NCBI GenBank assembly: GCA_028279515.1 | Contig: JANQNQ010000005.1 | Span: 1-64,000, forward strand | Length of the DNA: 64,000 nt | From: Flavobacteriaceae bacterium | GTDB taxonomy: Bacteria > Bacteroidota > Bacteroidia > Flavobacteriales > Flavobacteriaceae | Direction: 5' to 3' | Shown: one piece after another, positions 8,047 through 16,641 of the stretch | Layout of the letters: each line of letters opens with the position of its first letter | Numbering within the stretch: position 1 is the first letter of the stretch | The notes under the pieces: model-generated | Seen by the model: only the letters and a program-made list of their open reading frames with translations | Databases searched by the model: none | What the model was told of the DNA's origin: nothing | Program-made: the position numbers and the translations under genes

Positions 8047-8076
8047 AAAAAGCGCGCCCATCGGGCGCGCTTTTCT
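8047..8076 (+). terminator. Rho-independent terminator
   Basis: A perfect GC-rich stem, AAAAGCGCGCCC / GGGCGCGCTTTT, with a three-to-four base loop followed by TTTTCTGT. It separates the 833/170-residue gene pair from the following 1950-residue gene. Confidence 0.92.
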
Positions 8077-8132
8077 GTATGGATCACAACACCTCGCATC
8101 TAAAACCTTCATTTAGAGATAGATATTAGCCT

Positions 8133-8176
8133 TGTAGTCATTTTGTAGCCGTTTTGCACCCCCTCTGTAGTAGATA
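8133..8176 (+). promoter_or_regulatory. 11-bp phased TGTAG repeat element, site 2
   Basis: The same layout as site 1: TGTAG at 8133, TGTAG at 8144, TGCAC at 8155 and TGTAG at 8166, each 11 bp apart. About 47 of 50 bases match site 1. It lies about 115 bp upstream of the 1950-residue secreted protein, a normal distance for an activator site. Confidence 0.65.
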
Positions 8177-8290
8177 TGTGGAGGGTGTTTTTTTTACAGT
8201 TTAAATAGGTGAAAATACCTTAGCAACCTAGAGAATTCCAAGAATAATGCAGCGTTGGGATAGCCTTTCGTTGCGACAAAATTACCGCCT

Positions 8291-11200
8291 ATGACAAATT
8301 TGTATGTAACCAGACCCCCAAAGTCTACACTTTGTCTTTTTATTACCATTTTATTCGGAATTGCAAGCATGTACGCACAAAGTACAATACGATACCAAGG
8401 ATATGATGGAAACGGAGACAATTGGTCCTACACGTCCAATCCAGGAGATGGAAACATAGGGACGACAAGTGAAGCATTTGACACCCCATCCAATTCATTG
8501 CGCTTTCGCGGAAGTGATGGAGAAAATTCAGACCCCAACGTGGTATTCGATAATGTAGTAAATCTTCAGGCGTATACCAACGTGACCCTAACCGTCTCTT
8601 TCGCAAGTTTTGAGGTTGACAACGGAGACGACCTTTGGATGGACATTTCGTACGACGGAGGTGCTTCCTATACAACAAGCCAAAAACTAGTAGACGGAAA
8701 CAACGACAAGACGGTTCCTTTTGGTACTGCCGATCAAGTCAGCAATCCGTATGTTTTCAACGTGCCGAGTTCTGCAACGCAGATAACCGTACGCTTTCGT
8801 TTTGATGAAAGCTCTGGTGGTGACAATGAAGATGATTACTACTATATAGATACGGTGCATTTAGAAGGAATCATGAAGCCTTCAGAGATCGATGTGCACG
8901 GTAATGGTATTTCTATAGCCGATGGCGATACGACACCTTCAACAACAGACGACACCGACTTTGGTACGGAAGGCGTTGGTAACTCGCAAACAAAGACGTT
9001 TACCATATACAATACCGGAGCTGGAAACCTTCAGCTAACTGGAAGTCCGATTGTTGCGATTTCAGGCAGTGCCGATTTCGTGGTGAGCAGCCAACCGATC
9101 ACCAATGTGGTGGCCAATACGCTATCGACTTCCTTTGATGTAACCTTTACACCTTCAGCTACGGGTACTGTCACTGCAGATATTTCGATTGCCAATAATG
9201 ATTCCAACGAAAACCCATACACATTTCGCATTCAAGGAACCGGAGTTCCACCTAGTCCCGAAATTGACGTACAAGGCTTGGGTGTTTCCATCGCAAATGG
9301 AGACTTTACAGCTTCTGTAACTGACAATACCGATTTTGGAAACGTCTTTATGGGAGGTAGCCGAGAACACATCTTTACCATCGTGAATACAGGTTCGGGA
9401 GCGCTCAATCTTACCAGTAATCCAACGGTATTAATAGGAGGAAGTACAAATTTCACGATCAGTGTATTTCCAACAACACCAGTAACATCGAACGGAGGAA
9501 GTACTACGTTTCGTGTGACCTATACGCCAACAGCGACTACCACAGACACGGCTTTTGTTTCTATTGCCAATGATGATGCCGATGAAGGATCTTATACTTT
9601 TCAAATTAGAGGAACGGGCGCAGTAAGGCCACCAACGGCTTATTGCGAAGATTTCGACACCAGCAGTGGGGGTTGGAACCTTACACAGACCGCCACAAAT
9701 GGTGAATGGCTTCGTGGTACAGACGGAACCCTTCCATCCAACGGAAGCAACTATCTATACACACGCCAGTATAGCAATCGCTATCGTAACAATACGAACG
9801 ACGTTGCCGAGTCACCCGTTATCGATCTAACTGGGTATGAAAACCTAGTGCTAAGCGTGGATGTATATCACAATACCGAAGCCAACTACGATCGATTGCA
9901 GATTTCCTTCTCCAACGACGGAGGAACCACTTGGTATCGTTTGGGGTATTCAGACCCAGAGGAAGGTGTCAATTGGTACAACACCAACAATTTTCAAAAT
10001 GCCAATCAATATGGTTGGTCCAGCGATAGTGGCAATTGGTTTACGGCTCAGCTCGATTTAGAATCGCAGGCCTTTGATAATATGTCCGACGTACGGTTTC
10101 GACTCGAGTTTACCTCTGATGGTTCTTCAACCGATGTGGGTGTTGCCATCGATAATTTCTGCATTACGGGCGAAGCGATTGACGATACACCAAGCTCAGT
10201 TTGTGGCCCGGGAGGCGTTAATAGAGACCTTACGTTATGGCTCAAGGCAAACGATCTGGCATTGACAGACGGAGCCTCTGTGACCACATGGCCAGATGCC
10301 GCTTTTGGCACGGCTTGGCTTCAGGCAACCGCAGCAACCGCTACTGGAGAGCAGCCAACGTATAGAGATAACGCGACCAACAACATCAATGGAAATCCAG
10401 TGGTCGAGTTCGATGGTAATGACTCTATGCATGGCAGAAAAGGATTCTATAATGACCATATCTACGTAGTGTTCAATCCGCATTCTGTGGTGAGTAGTAC
10501 CTTAAACACACAAGATATTTTCTGCGGAGACGATTACCTCGAAATTCCCGCCACCCAAGACATTACTGGGGTTAATATTGGCGATACATCGGCCCGTTTT
10601 ACCAACGACCTCATTGCCTATAATCAAGGTCCGCAGACCATGTACGGAAAGGCCATTGTGAGTACGACGTATACTTATGACATTCCGATTATTTTCGAAG
10701 TTCGAAAAAAAGAGGACGGCACAGGTGTAGACCTTTTTATCGATGGTGTCAATCTACAGGTGCTGGGTAATATACAAGAGGCTAACGTCGCAACCTTTCG
10801 AGATATTATGAACTCGCAATGGTGGTTAGGTAGAAGCGAATATTGGGGTTCAGCCTTAAGTCCGTTGTTTGATGGAGACATTTTAGAAGTGATTACGTTT
10901 AAAGAACGCAATACCATAGCCGAACGTGAACGCATCGAATCGTACCTGGCCATTAAATACGGAGTCAATTTAGGCTTTCATGAGGTACCCGAACTTGGGG
11001 TGCCTCACATCCCCGGTGCTTTTTATGATTCAACCGGAACAGCGCTCTGGGACGCCGTGGTCAATGATGGATATACCTATAACGTATCGGGCATTGGACG
11101 TGATGATTGCTCGGGTCTTAATCAAAAGGAATCAAAAAGTGTTGAACCGCGTGCCGTGGTCAAGATGGGACTTGAAGATATTTACGGGACGAACAATTTA

Positions 11201-14143
11201 AACCCGAATACCTTCAACGACGACCTTGATTTTTTGATGTGGGGTAGTAATGCTGAAGATCTAACGGCGCGTGTTACACCGTTGACGGTGAATTTGGGCC
11301 CTTCGACAGTGACAACCATCACAGACATCACCAAACGCATCTGGAAGGTGACCGAAAGAGCTACCATAGATATTGACACGGTTAAGGTGCAAGTGCCGAC
11401 TGCCGAGCTCACAAACCTTCCTCCTCTTGCCGGAAACGATGCCTATGTGATGATCGTGGCCGATGATGATGCCTTTACCACGAATTTGGAAACTGTATTT
11501 CTGGAAACCAACGGTAGCATGCAAGAGGCGCGTTTTGATTTTGACGGCACTCGATATTTTGCCTTCGGAGTTGCTCACGAAGTGATAGCACCCCGACACA
11601 TGACCTTTGATGGATTTGATGACTTTACCCTTGTCGGAGACAAATTAGACATTACCGGAGGATTCACCATGACGGCTTGGGTCAGGAGCACCGGAAGCAA
11701 TAGCAATGGTGATGGCAAGACGATCGTTGCAAAGCACAACGGCTCACTAGGGTATCGTTTTAGACTTTTAGACAGCAATCATGTTCAGTTTTTTGTGGAC
11801 AATGGAGGCAGTACGGATGCCATTACTTCGGTAACGCCTGTTCCTGACGGTATTTGGCACAATGTGGCGGTTACTTTTGATGGCACTACTGCCCGATTGT
11901 ATATAGATGGTGTTTTGGACGTATCCAAGAGTATGCTAACACCAATCGGAAACCCTGCCTACTTTACGATTGGCGCCGCCTTTGAAAATAAGAGTAGTAT
12001 CATTGAGCACTTCATGGGAAGTCTGGACGAGATCAAAATCTTTGATTCGGCCATCAGCGCCAAAGAAATTCAGTATATGATGAATCAAGAGATTGAACAA
12101 TCAGGAACGGCCATACACGGTTCGATCATCCCGAATACAATAAGCAAGAATGACCTTAGTGCATTACCATGGTCTCGCATCATGGCATACTATTCAATGA
12201 ACACATATATAGGAACACACTTAAATGATGTTTCTGGAAATGGCAATAGAGGCAGCCTGGTGGTACCCGATAAATTCAGTATCGAAACCCAAACAGCACC
12301 ACTTCCTTATCAATCGATCGCAAACGGTGCTTGGGACAGTAGCTCGAGCTGGATCAATGGTTCCCTACAATACCCACCAGGCTCAGCTTCAATCAGTGAT
12401 GCAAATCAAACAATAGATTGGAACATCGCTCAGAGTGACCATAATATAACGATGAATAACGCTTCATTGCCTAGCGGAAACAATGACAAGCGAAACCTGT
12501 TGGGTCTTTTTGTGAATACCAATGAACTTACGGTACTAAGCGATCAAGGACTTTCGATCAGTCATTATTTGAAAATTGACGGCATTATCGATTTAGAGCA
12601 CGAATCTCAATTGATTCAAGGGCTTGATAGCGAACTCGATATTGCTAGTATCGGTTCTATAGAGCAAGACCAACAAGGAACAGCAGATAGCTATACATAT
12701 AACTATTGGAGTCCTCCTGTAGGCCGTATCGGAGCAGGCATCAACAACAATGGGTATACGGTGGCGGATGTGTTGAGGGACGCAACTTCGGCTTCGAACA
12801 TAAAAAACATCACTTTTAGCGCAAGCCATGCCGCCGCCGATGGCCCTACTACAGACCCTATTACCTTGAGTAGTTACTGGATGTATGGATTCAACGGACC
12901 CAGCGATGATTACAATTCCTGGGTGCAGATCGGAAGCAGTACTGCACGAGCAACAGGTGAGGGATACACGATGAAAGGCTCTGGTGCCGGAGGCATTTCT
13001 GATGAGCAGAATTACGCCTTTGTTGGAAAACCGAACAACGGACCCATTTCCTTAACGCTTACAGTTGGAAGTGACTATCTCGTCGGAAATCCATATCCCT
13101 CGGCCATAGACGGAAGACAATTTATTACAGACAACCCAGATACAGATGGTACCATCTATCTATGGGAACATTGGGGCGGTGGCACTCATAATCTAGGGGA
13201 ATATCAAGGCGGTTACGCACTCATCAATCTTGGTGGTGAAGTGCAGGCAACGTCGCATCCTCTAGTGAGTGCCGCTGGAGCCTCAGTGAAAGTGCCACAG
13301 CGATATATTCCGGTGGGACAAGGATTTTTTGTCACCGCAGATGCCGCTGGAACGGTTGAGTTTAACAACGGACAACGAATTTACGTCAAGGAAAGCTCTG
13401 GCAATTCAACCTTTATCAGAAACAGCGAAAATGTTGAGAGTTCAACCCCTGAAGCAGACAGTCGACCTAAGTTGAGAATTGGATTTACCTCACCAAACGG
13501 CCTCCATAGACAATTACTATTGACAGTCGATGTAAATACAACTTTTGGGTCAGATTGGGGATACGATGGTGTAAATCTCGATGATCAAATCGATGACATG
13601 GCTTGGTGGATCGAAAATGAAGAATACATCATTCAGGGAATACCATACATCGATGCAGATACGGTACTTCCTTTAAAGGTCAAATCAAGAGATCATGGGC
13701 AAGGTACGATTATGATTGACGCCCTTGAGAATGTTTCTCCCGATCTCGAGGTGTATGTGAGAGATCTATACACAAATGAAATTGTTGATATCAGAGCTGG
13801 AAATATGGAAGTGGACCTCGAAACAGGAGAATTCAACGACCGATTCGAACTTGTGTTTTCACAAAATAGTTTGGGAATTGACCAAGATCTAGAAAGCCTG
13901 TCAGGGATAGAAACCGTGTATCAAGCATCGATTGAATCATTGCGAATTGTCAACAACTCGTCTTTAGACATAGAAAAAATACAGGTGTACAATGTACTTG
14001 GGCAACTGGTACGAAACCTTGATGATATATTGCCCGCGAAGGAAACACTGATACCAATGCATGGAACATCAGATGGAGTATATGTGCTAAAAGTGACCAT
14101 GGATAATGGTTTTAGCACTTCTTATAAGTTCATAAAGAAATAG
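8291..14143 (+). CDS. Giant multidomain secreted protein (1950 aa) with T9SS sorting domain
   Basis: A signal peptide (about residues 1-29, ending SMYAQ) leads into a series of beta-sandwich modules. They are an N-terminal jelly-roll-like domain (30-195); two choice-of-anchor D/ASH-type Ig domains (about 200-320 and 322-445, each opening EIDV.G.G.SI..GD); a MAM/jelly-roll-like module (450-630); a DUF8202-type LamG-like region (640-890, starting DLTLWLKANDL and closing with ERIESYLAIKYGVNLG); a classical LamG domain (about 1097-1260, MTFDGFDDF...FTMTAWVRS); then further uncharacterised sequence. The end (IEKIQVYNVLGQLVR ... GVYVLKVTMDNGFS) is a T9SS type A sorting domain. No catalytic residues are obvious; cell-surface adhesion or glycan binding is likely. 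The next small gene starts 15 bp downstream. Confidence 0.85.
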   Translation: MTNLYVTRPPKSTLCLFITILFGIASMYAQSTIRYQGYDGNGDNWSYTSNPGDGNIGTTSEAFDTPSNSLRFRGSDGENSDPNVVFDNVVNLQAYTNVTLTVSFASFEVDNGDDLWMDISYDGGASYTTSQKLVDGNNDKTVPFGTADQVSNPYVFNVPSSATQITVRFRFDESSGGDNEDDYYYIDTVHLEGIMKPSEIDVHGNGISIADGDTTPSTTDDTDFGTEGVGNSQTKTFTIYNTGAGNLQLTGSPIVAISGSADFVVSSQPITNVVANTLSTSFDVTFTPSATGTVTADISIANNDSNENPYTFRIQGTGVPPSPEIDVQGLGVSIANGDFTASVTDNTDFGNVFMGGSREHIFTIVNTGSGALNLTSNPTVLIGGSTNFTISVFPTTPVTSNGGSTTFRVTYTPTATTTDTAFVSIANDDADEGSYTFQIRGTGAVRPPTAYCEDFDTSSGGWNLTQTATNGEWLRGTDGTLPSNGSNYLYTRQYSNRYRNNTNDVAESPVIDLTGYENLVLSVDVYHNTEANYDRLQISFSNDGGTTWYRLGYSDPEEGVNWYNTNNFQNANQYGWSSDSGNWFTAQLDLESQAFDNMSDVRFRLEFTSDGSSTDVGVAIDNFCITGEAIDDTPSSVCGPGGVNRDLTLWLKANDLALTDGASVTTWPDAAFGTAWLQATAATATGEQPTYRDNATNNINGNPVVEFDGNDSMHGRKGFYNDHIYVVFNPHSVVSSTLNTQDIFCGDDYLEIPATQDITGVNIGDTSARFTNDLIAYNQGPQTMYGKAIVSTTYTYDIPIIFEVRKKEDGTGVDLFIDGVNLQVLGNIQEANVATFRDIMNSQWWLGRSEYWGSALSPLFDGDILEVITFKERNTIAERERIESYLAIKYGVNLGFHEVPELGVPHIPGAFYDSTGTALWDAVVNDGYTYNVSGIGRDDCSGLNQKESKSVEPRAVVKMGLEDIYGTNNLNPNTFNDDLDFLMWGSNAEDLTARVTPLTVNLGPSTVTTITDITKRIWKVTERATIDIDTVKVQVPTAELTNLPPLAGNDAYVMIVADDDAFTTNLETVFLETNGSMQEARFDFDGTRYFAFGVAHEVIAPRHMTFDGFDDFTLVGDKLDITGGFTMTAWVRSTGSNSNGDGKTIVAKHNGSLGYRFRLLDSNHVQFFVDNGGSTDAITSVTPVPDGIWHNVAVTFDGTTARLYIDGVLDVSKSMLTPIGNPAYFTIGAAFENKSSIIEHFMGSLDEIKIFDSAISAKEIQYMMNQEIEQSGTAIHGSIIPNTISKNDLSALPWSRIMAYYSMNTYIGTHLNDVSGNGNRGSLVVPDKFSIETQTAPLPYQSIANGAWDSSSSWINGSLQYPPGSASISDANQTIDWNIAQSDHNITMNNASLPSGNNDKRNLLGLFVNTNELTVLSDQGLSISHYLKIDGIIDLEHESQLIQGLDSELDIASIGSIEQDQQGTADSYTYNYWSPPVGRIGAGINNNGYTVADVLRDATSASNIKNITFSASHAAADGPTTDPITLSSYWMYGFNGPSDDYNSWVQIGSSTARATGEGYTMKGSGAGGISDEQNYAFVGKPNNGPISLTLTVGSDYLVGNPYPSAIDGRQFITDNPDTDGTIYLWEHWGGGTHNLGEYQGGYALINLGGEVQATSHPLVSAAGASVKVPQRYIPVGQGFFVTADAAGTVEFNNGQRIYVKESSGNSTFIRNSENVESSTPEADSRPKLRIGFTSPNGLHRQLLLTVDVNTTFGSDWGYDGVNLDDQIDDMAWWIENEEYIIQGIPYIDADTVLPLKVKSRDHGQGTIMIDALENVSPDLEVYVRDLYTNEIVDIRAGNMEVDLETGEFNDRFELVFSQNSLGIDQDLESLSGIETVYQASIESLRIVNNSSLDIEKIQVYNVLGQLVRNLDDILPAKETLIPMHGTSDGVYVLKVTMDNGFSTSYKFIKK

Positions 14144-14158
14144 ATTAATTAGGCAAGG

Positions 14159-14404
14159 ATGTATCCAGAGAATTGGGCGCCAAACGAGGTTGACTTGCTT
14201 GTTGGCCTAACCAGACAACAAGTGGTCAATCTCTTTGGTTTAAAATACAACGATATCAATCATCAGATCTGGATGTATCGCATATGCCTTCGCAGATCGG
14301 GATCCTCTAAGACCAAAAGGAGATATCTCTATATCACCTTTGACGGAGAAACCGTGACCAACACAAGACTTCGAAGATTCAAAAAACGATGCGAGCCAAG
14401 ATAA
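14159..14404 (+). CDS. Small BamE/SmpA-like cytosolic protein (81 aa)
   Basis: It starts 15 bp behind the giant gene, so it is probably co-transcribed. It lacks a signal peptide. The pattern LLVGLTRQQVVNLFG..YND...IWMYRI followed by YLYITFDGETVTNTRLRRFK is that of a small BamE/SmpA/OmlA-like alpha-alpha-beta-beta-beta unit ('l..GmT..eV..llG.P....W.Y...l.v.F..g.v'). BamE itself is a periplasmic lipoprotein; here the fold motif stands alone with a basic C-terminus. Function unknown. Confidence 0.55.
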   Translation: MYPENWAPNEVDLLVGLTRQQVVNLFGLKYNDINHQIWMYRICLRRSGSSKTKRRYLYITFDGETVTNTRLRRFKKRCEPR

Positions 14405-14447
14405 TACGAGTCGTTCAATTTGATCATAACGAAGCTGGATTACCGAC

Positions 14448-14491
14448 TGTAGTAGTTTTGTAATAGGTAAATCAACAAATTGTAGTAGTTA
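14448..14491 (+). promoter_or_regulatory. 11-bp phased TGTAG repeat element, site 3 (divergent copy)
   Basis: TGTAG at 14448, TGTAA at 14459 and TGTAG at 14481 fall on the same 11-bp grid as sites 1 and 2; the position at 14470 is degenerate. Units 1 and 4 share TGTAGTAGTT. Sequence outside the motifs differs from sites 1 and 2, so the shared phasing is less likely to come from simple recent duplication. It precedes the small membrane protein and the membrane-bound LuxR-type regulator. Confidence 0.45.
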
Positions 14492-14702
14492 TAATTATAT
14501 CGAATTTTTCTTTTTTTCATCCCCAATGAATACTTTGCTCACCCCAATGCCAACCCAAGCATTTCATTTCCTTGATTTGCTTCGTACTACTCTTATGCTC
14601 AAAAATACAGCAACGTGATACAAGATCACTTGCTTGAAGCGCTATTATGTGATCGCGCGTGATGAATGTTTTGATAATAGAACTAGTAATGTAAGTAATG
14701 AA

Positions 14703-15164
14703 ATGAAAGCTTTTTTTCGCAAGTACAATATATTTCCGATAAGCCTTTTGGTTATAACTCTTGGACATTTCTTATTTGTTTTGAGTAGTTTTGACTTGAA
14801 AGAATTTATCGTTGAGAAAGAGATGCTATTGAATAAGTATCATCTTGACGAATGGTTGCTATGGGCCTTAGTGATATTGGTCCTAACAACCGTTAATTAC
14901 ATAATTACCCTCCGCAGAAAGTACATTCAAGAAAAGGTAAAGATCTACCACTCGATGTTGTACGCAAGCAATCATATTCTCAGAAACCTTCTGAACCAAA
15001 TTCAAGTGGTTCGGCTCGAGGCAGAGAGTGTATCTGAATTTGACCCAGAAACGCTGAAGATGTTCGACGAGAGTGTAGCTGAAGCCGAAGAACTTGTTTC
15101 CAAACTTTCTAAAATTAAATGTATTGATCAAAAGAGCATCTACGACTCCCTCTATGTTGACTAG
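14703..15164 (+). CDS. Two-helix membrane protein with histidine-kinase-like H-box but no ATPase domain
   Basis: The ATG at 14703 is preferred over the TTG at 14634, whose extension is polar and unlike an N-terminus. The 153-residue product has two hydrophobic helices (about 8-30 and 57-78), then a basic stop-transfer and a cytoplasmic helix pair: YHSMLYASNHILRNLLNQIQ, followed by an acidic second helix (EFDPETLKMFDESVAEAEEL). This resembles the DHp hairpin of a histidine kinase ('H.LRN.L'), but no N, G1 or G2 box of a catalytic ATPase follows. It could be a phosphotransfer or dimerising partner of the regulator encoded 97 bp downstream. This is inference; the H-box match is modest. Confidence 0.55.
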   Translation: MKAFFRKYNIFPISLLVITLGHFLFVLSSFDLKEFIVEKEMLLNKYHLDEWLLWALVILVLTTVNYIITLRRKYIQEKVKIYHSMLYASNHILRNLLNQIQVVRLEAESVSEFDPETLKMFDESVAEAEELVSKLSKIKCIDQKSIYDSLYVD

Positions 15165-15215
15165 CAGGAAGTTACGTGATGTGTCGTGCCAAGATTAAGA
15201 CTATCAAAAGATGTG

Positions 15216-15237
15216 ATGGCATTTATTTACATGCCAT
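15216..15237 (+). promoter_or_regulatory. Inverted repeat in the leader of the LuxR-type regulator gene
   Basis: ATGGCAT and ATGCCAT form a 7-bp inverted repeat with an 8-base spacer, ending 24 bp before the start codon at 15262. It could be an operator (possible autoregulation) or a leader hairpin that hides the ribosome-binding region. No T-run follows, so it is not a terminator. Confidence 0.4.
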
Positions 15238-15261
15238 ATTAACAACAAAAACAGTATATTT

Positions 15262-16605
15262 ATGAGAGACACCTGTACTATGAGGATGCAGACGCGAGTG
15301 AAATTTGAACATGAAAGAGCGCGGAGGAAGACAGGGTTAACCCCTTTGTTATTGTTCGTATTATTGACCTTCTTTTCTACACTGAAGGCTCAAGACACTA
15401 TTGTAAATACTGGAGAAAATTGGAAGTTTTATCAAGGACCCTCACTTCATCTCGACGATTGGGTCGAGCATGGGTCGGCGGTAGCCACTTGGGACGAAGG
15501 CATAACACCTTTCGGATTCTCTTACGAAGACGTTGCCACAGTGGTCGGTCACAGAAATCGTGGTATGTCATCAGAGGAGTCCATGTACTTTACAAAAGAG
15601 TTTTTCCTAAAAGATCCCTTTGATAATTTGGCCTATGAGATACGATTGCGCAGGGACGACGGCGCTATAGTGTACATCAATGGTGATGAGTTTTGGAGGA
15701 GCAATGTTGATGAAGACCATGACCAAGATGGGCAGGTTGAAGCACACAATACCGTAAGAGAAGATGAAGAAGACGAAAGCTACATAAAGATCTTTCCGCC
15801 CGAAGTATTTCGAAAGGGAATCAATACGATCAGCGTAGCACTTTATCAACGGGATGAAAATACGGCCGATTGCATGTTCGACCTAAAGTTGATCGAGCAC
15901 AATGATGTCGGAGCCATTCCGTATTTGTTACGATGGATGGATGAAGAGACCGCAGAACTTGAAGAAAAGCTTCGAGAGGTTTCGTTTCAAGAGCAACTAC
16001 ACCATAAAGAAACGCAGATTGAACTTTTGACGCAGTCAAAACGGTTTAGTACAACGCTGACCTATACGATCATAGCCCTTTTTACGATTCTATCTTTGGG
16101 AGCTATTTTTGTGGTTCGTTTCTTATATCGTTTGCGAAGAGAAAAGGAACTTAAAATTGAAGACCTTAAGCAACAAAATAGAGACAATCAAAGAGCGTTG
16201 CTAAACAATTCACTACATAATCTTAAGAACAATCAATACCTCGAAAGCATCAAGAATTCATTGGAGTTGCTTGTAAAGGAGAATAGAAATGTTCCCAAAG
16301 AACTCACGAATATCATAAAGAACATCGAGCGAAATGTTGATGAAGAAGAAGATTGGAAAAACATGGAGGACCAATTCAACATGGTCAATTCTGATTTTCT
16401 CAACCGACTTAAGTCTGCATATCCCGGGTTGTCAACCACCGAGTTACGTCAGTGTATTTTCATTCGCTTGCTCATTCCTACTAAAGAGATTGCACGGTTG
16501 ATGAATATTGAACCAAGGTCGGTGCAGACCACACGTTATCGCATTAAGAAAAAAATAGGTCTTAGCGAATCTGAGGACCTCAAAGATTTTTTGGTGAGTT
16601 TTTAA
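15262..16605 (+). CDS. Membrane-spanning LuxR-type regulator with jelly-roll sensor domain
   Basis: 447 residues in the order: N-terminal signal/anchor (LLLFVLLTFFSTLKAQ, about 28-44); an exported beta-sandwich (about 45-215) with the pattern WKFYQG...W..GITPFGF...EIRLRRDDGAIVYINGDEFWR, well known from surface carbohydrate-active and CotH/lamin-tail proteins; a coiled coil; a membrane helix (about 268-290, TYTIIALFTILSLGAIFVVRF); a second cytoplasmic coiled coil (290-380); and a LuxR-like HTH (about 390-447, LSTTELRQCIFIRLLIPTKEIARLMNIEPRSVQTTRYRI...). The HTH is of the type found behind TPR domains in Bacteroidota regulators. This looks like a one-component receptor that binds an extracellular ligand, perhaps a glycan, and acts directly on DNA. 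Plausible targets are the nearby phased TGTAG sites; that link is inferred. Confidence 0.75.
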   Translation: MRDTCTMRMQTRVKFEHERARRKTGLTPLLLFVLLTFFSTLKAQDTIVNTGENWKFYQGPSLHLDDWVEHGSAVATWDEGITPFGFSYEDVATVVGHRNRGMSSEESMYFTKEFFLKDPFDNLAYEIRLRRDDGAIVYINGDEFWRSNVDEDHDQDGQVEAHNTVREDEEDESYIKIFPPEVFRKGINTISVALYQRDENTADCMFDLKLIEHNDVGAIPYLLRWMDEETAELEEKLREVSFQEQLHHKETQIELLTQSKRFSTTLTYTIIALFTILSLGAIFVVRFLYRLRREKELKIEDLKQQNRDNQRALLNNSLHNLKNNQYLESIKNSLELLVKENRNVPKELTNIIKNIERNVDEEEDWKNMEDQFNMVNSDFLNRLKSAYPGLSTTELRQCIFIRLLIPTKEIARLMNIEPRSVQTTRYRIKKKIGLSESEDLKDFLVSF

Positions 16606-16641
16606 ATAGAAGCTTGTCTACTACACCGAAGTAGCAAAGGC

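Noticed and set aside
8343-8678. A 111-codon minus-strand open frame under the start of the giant secreted protein gene.
   Set aside because: It is entirely inside a well-supported coding region with signal peptide, has no recognisable domain and no promoter; it is a frame shadow.
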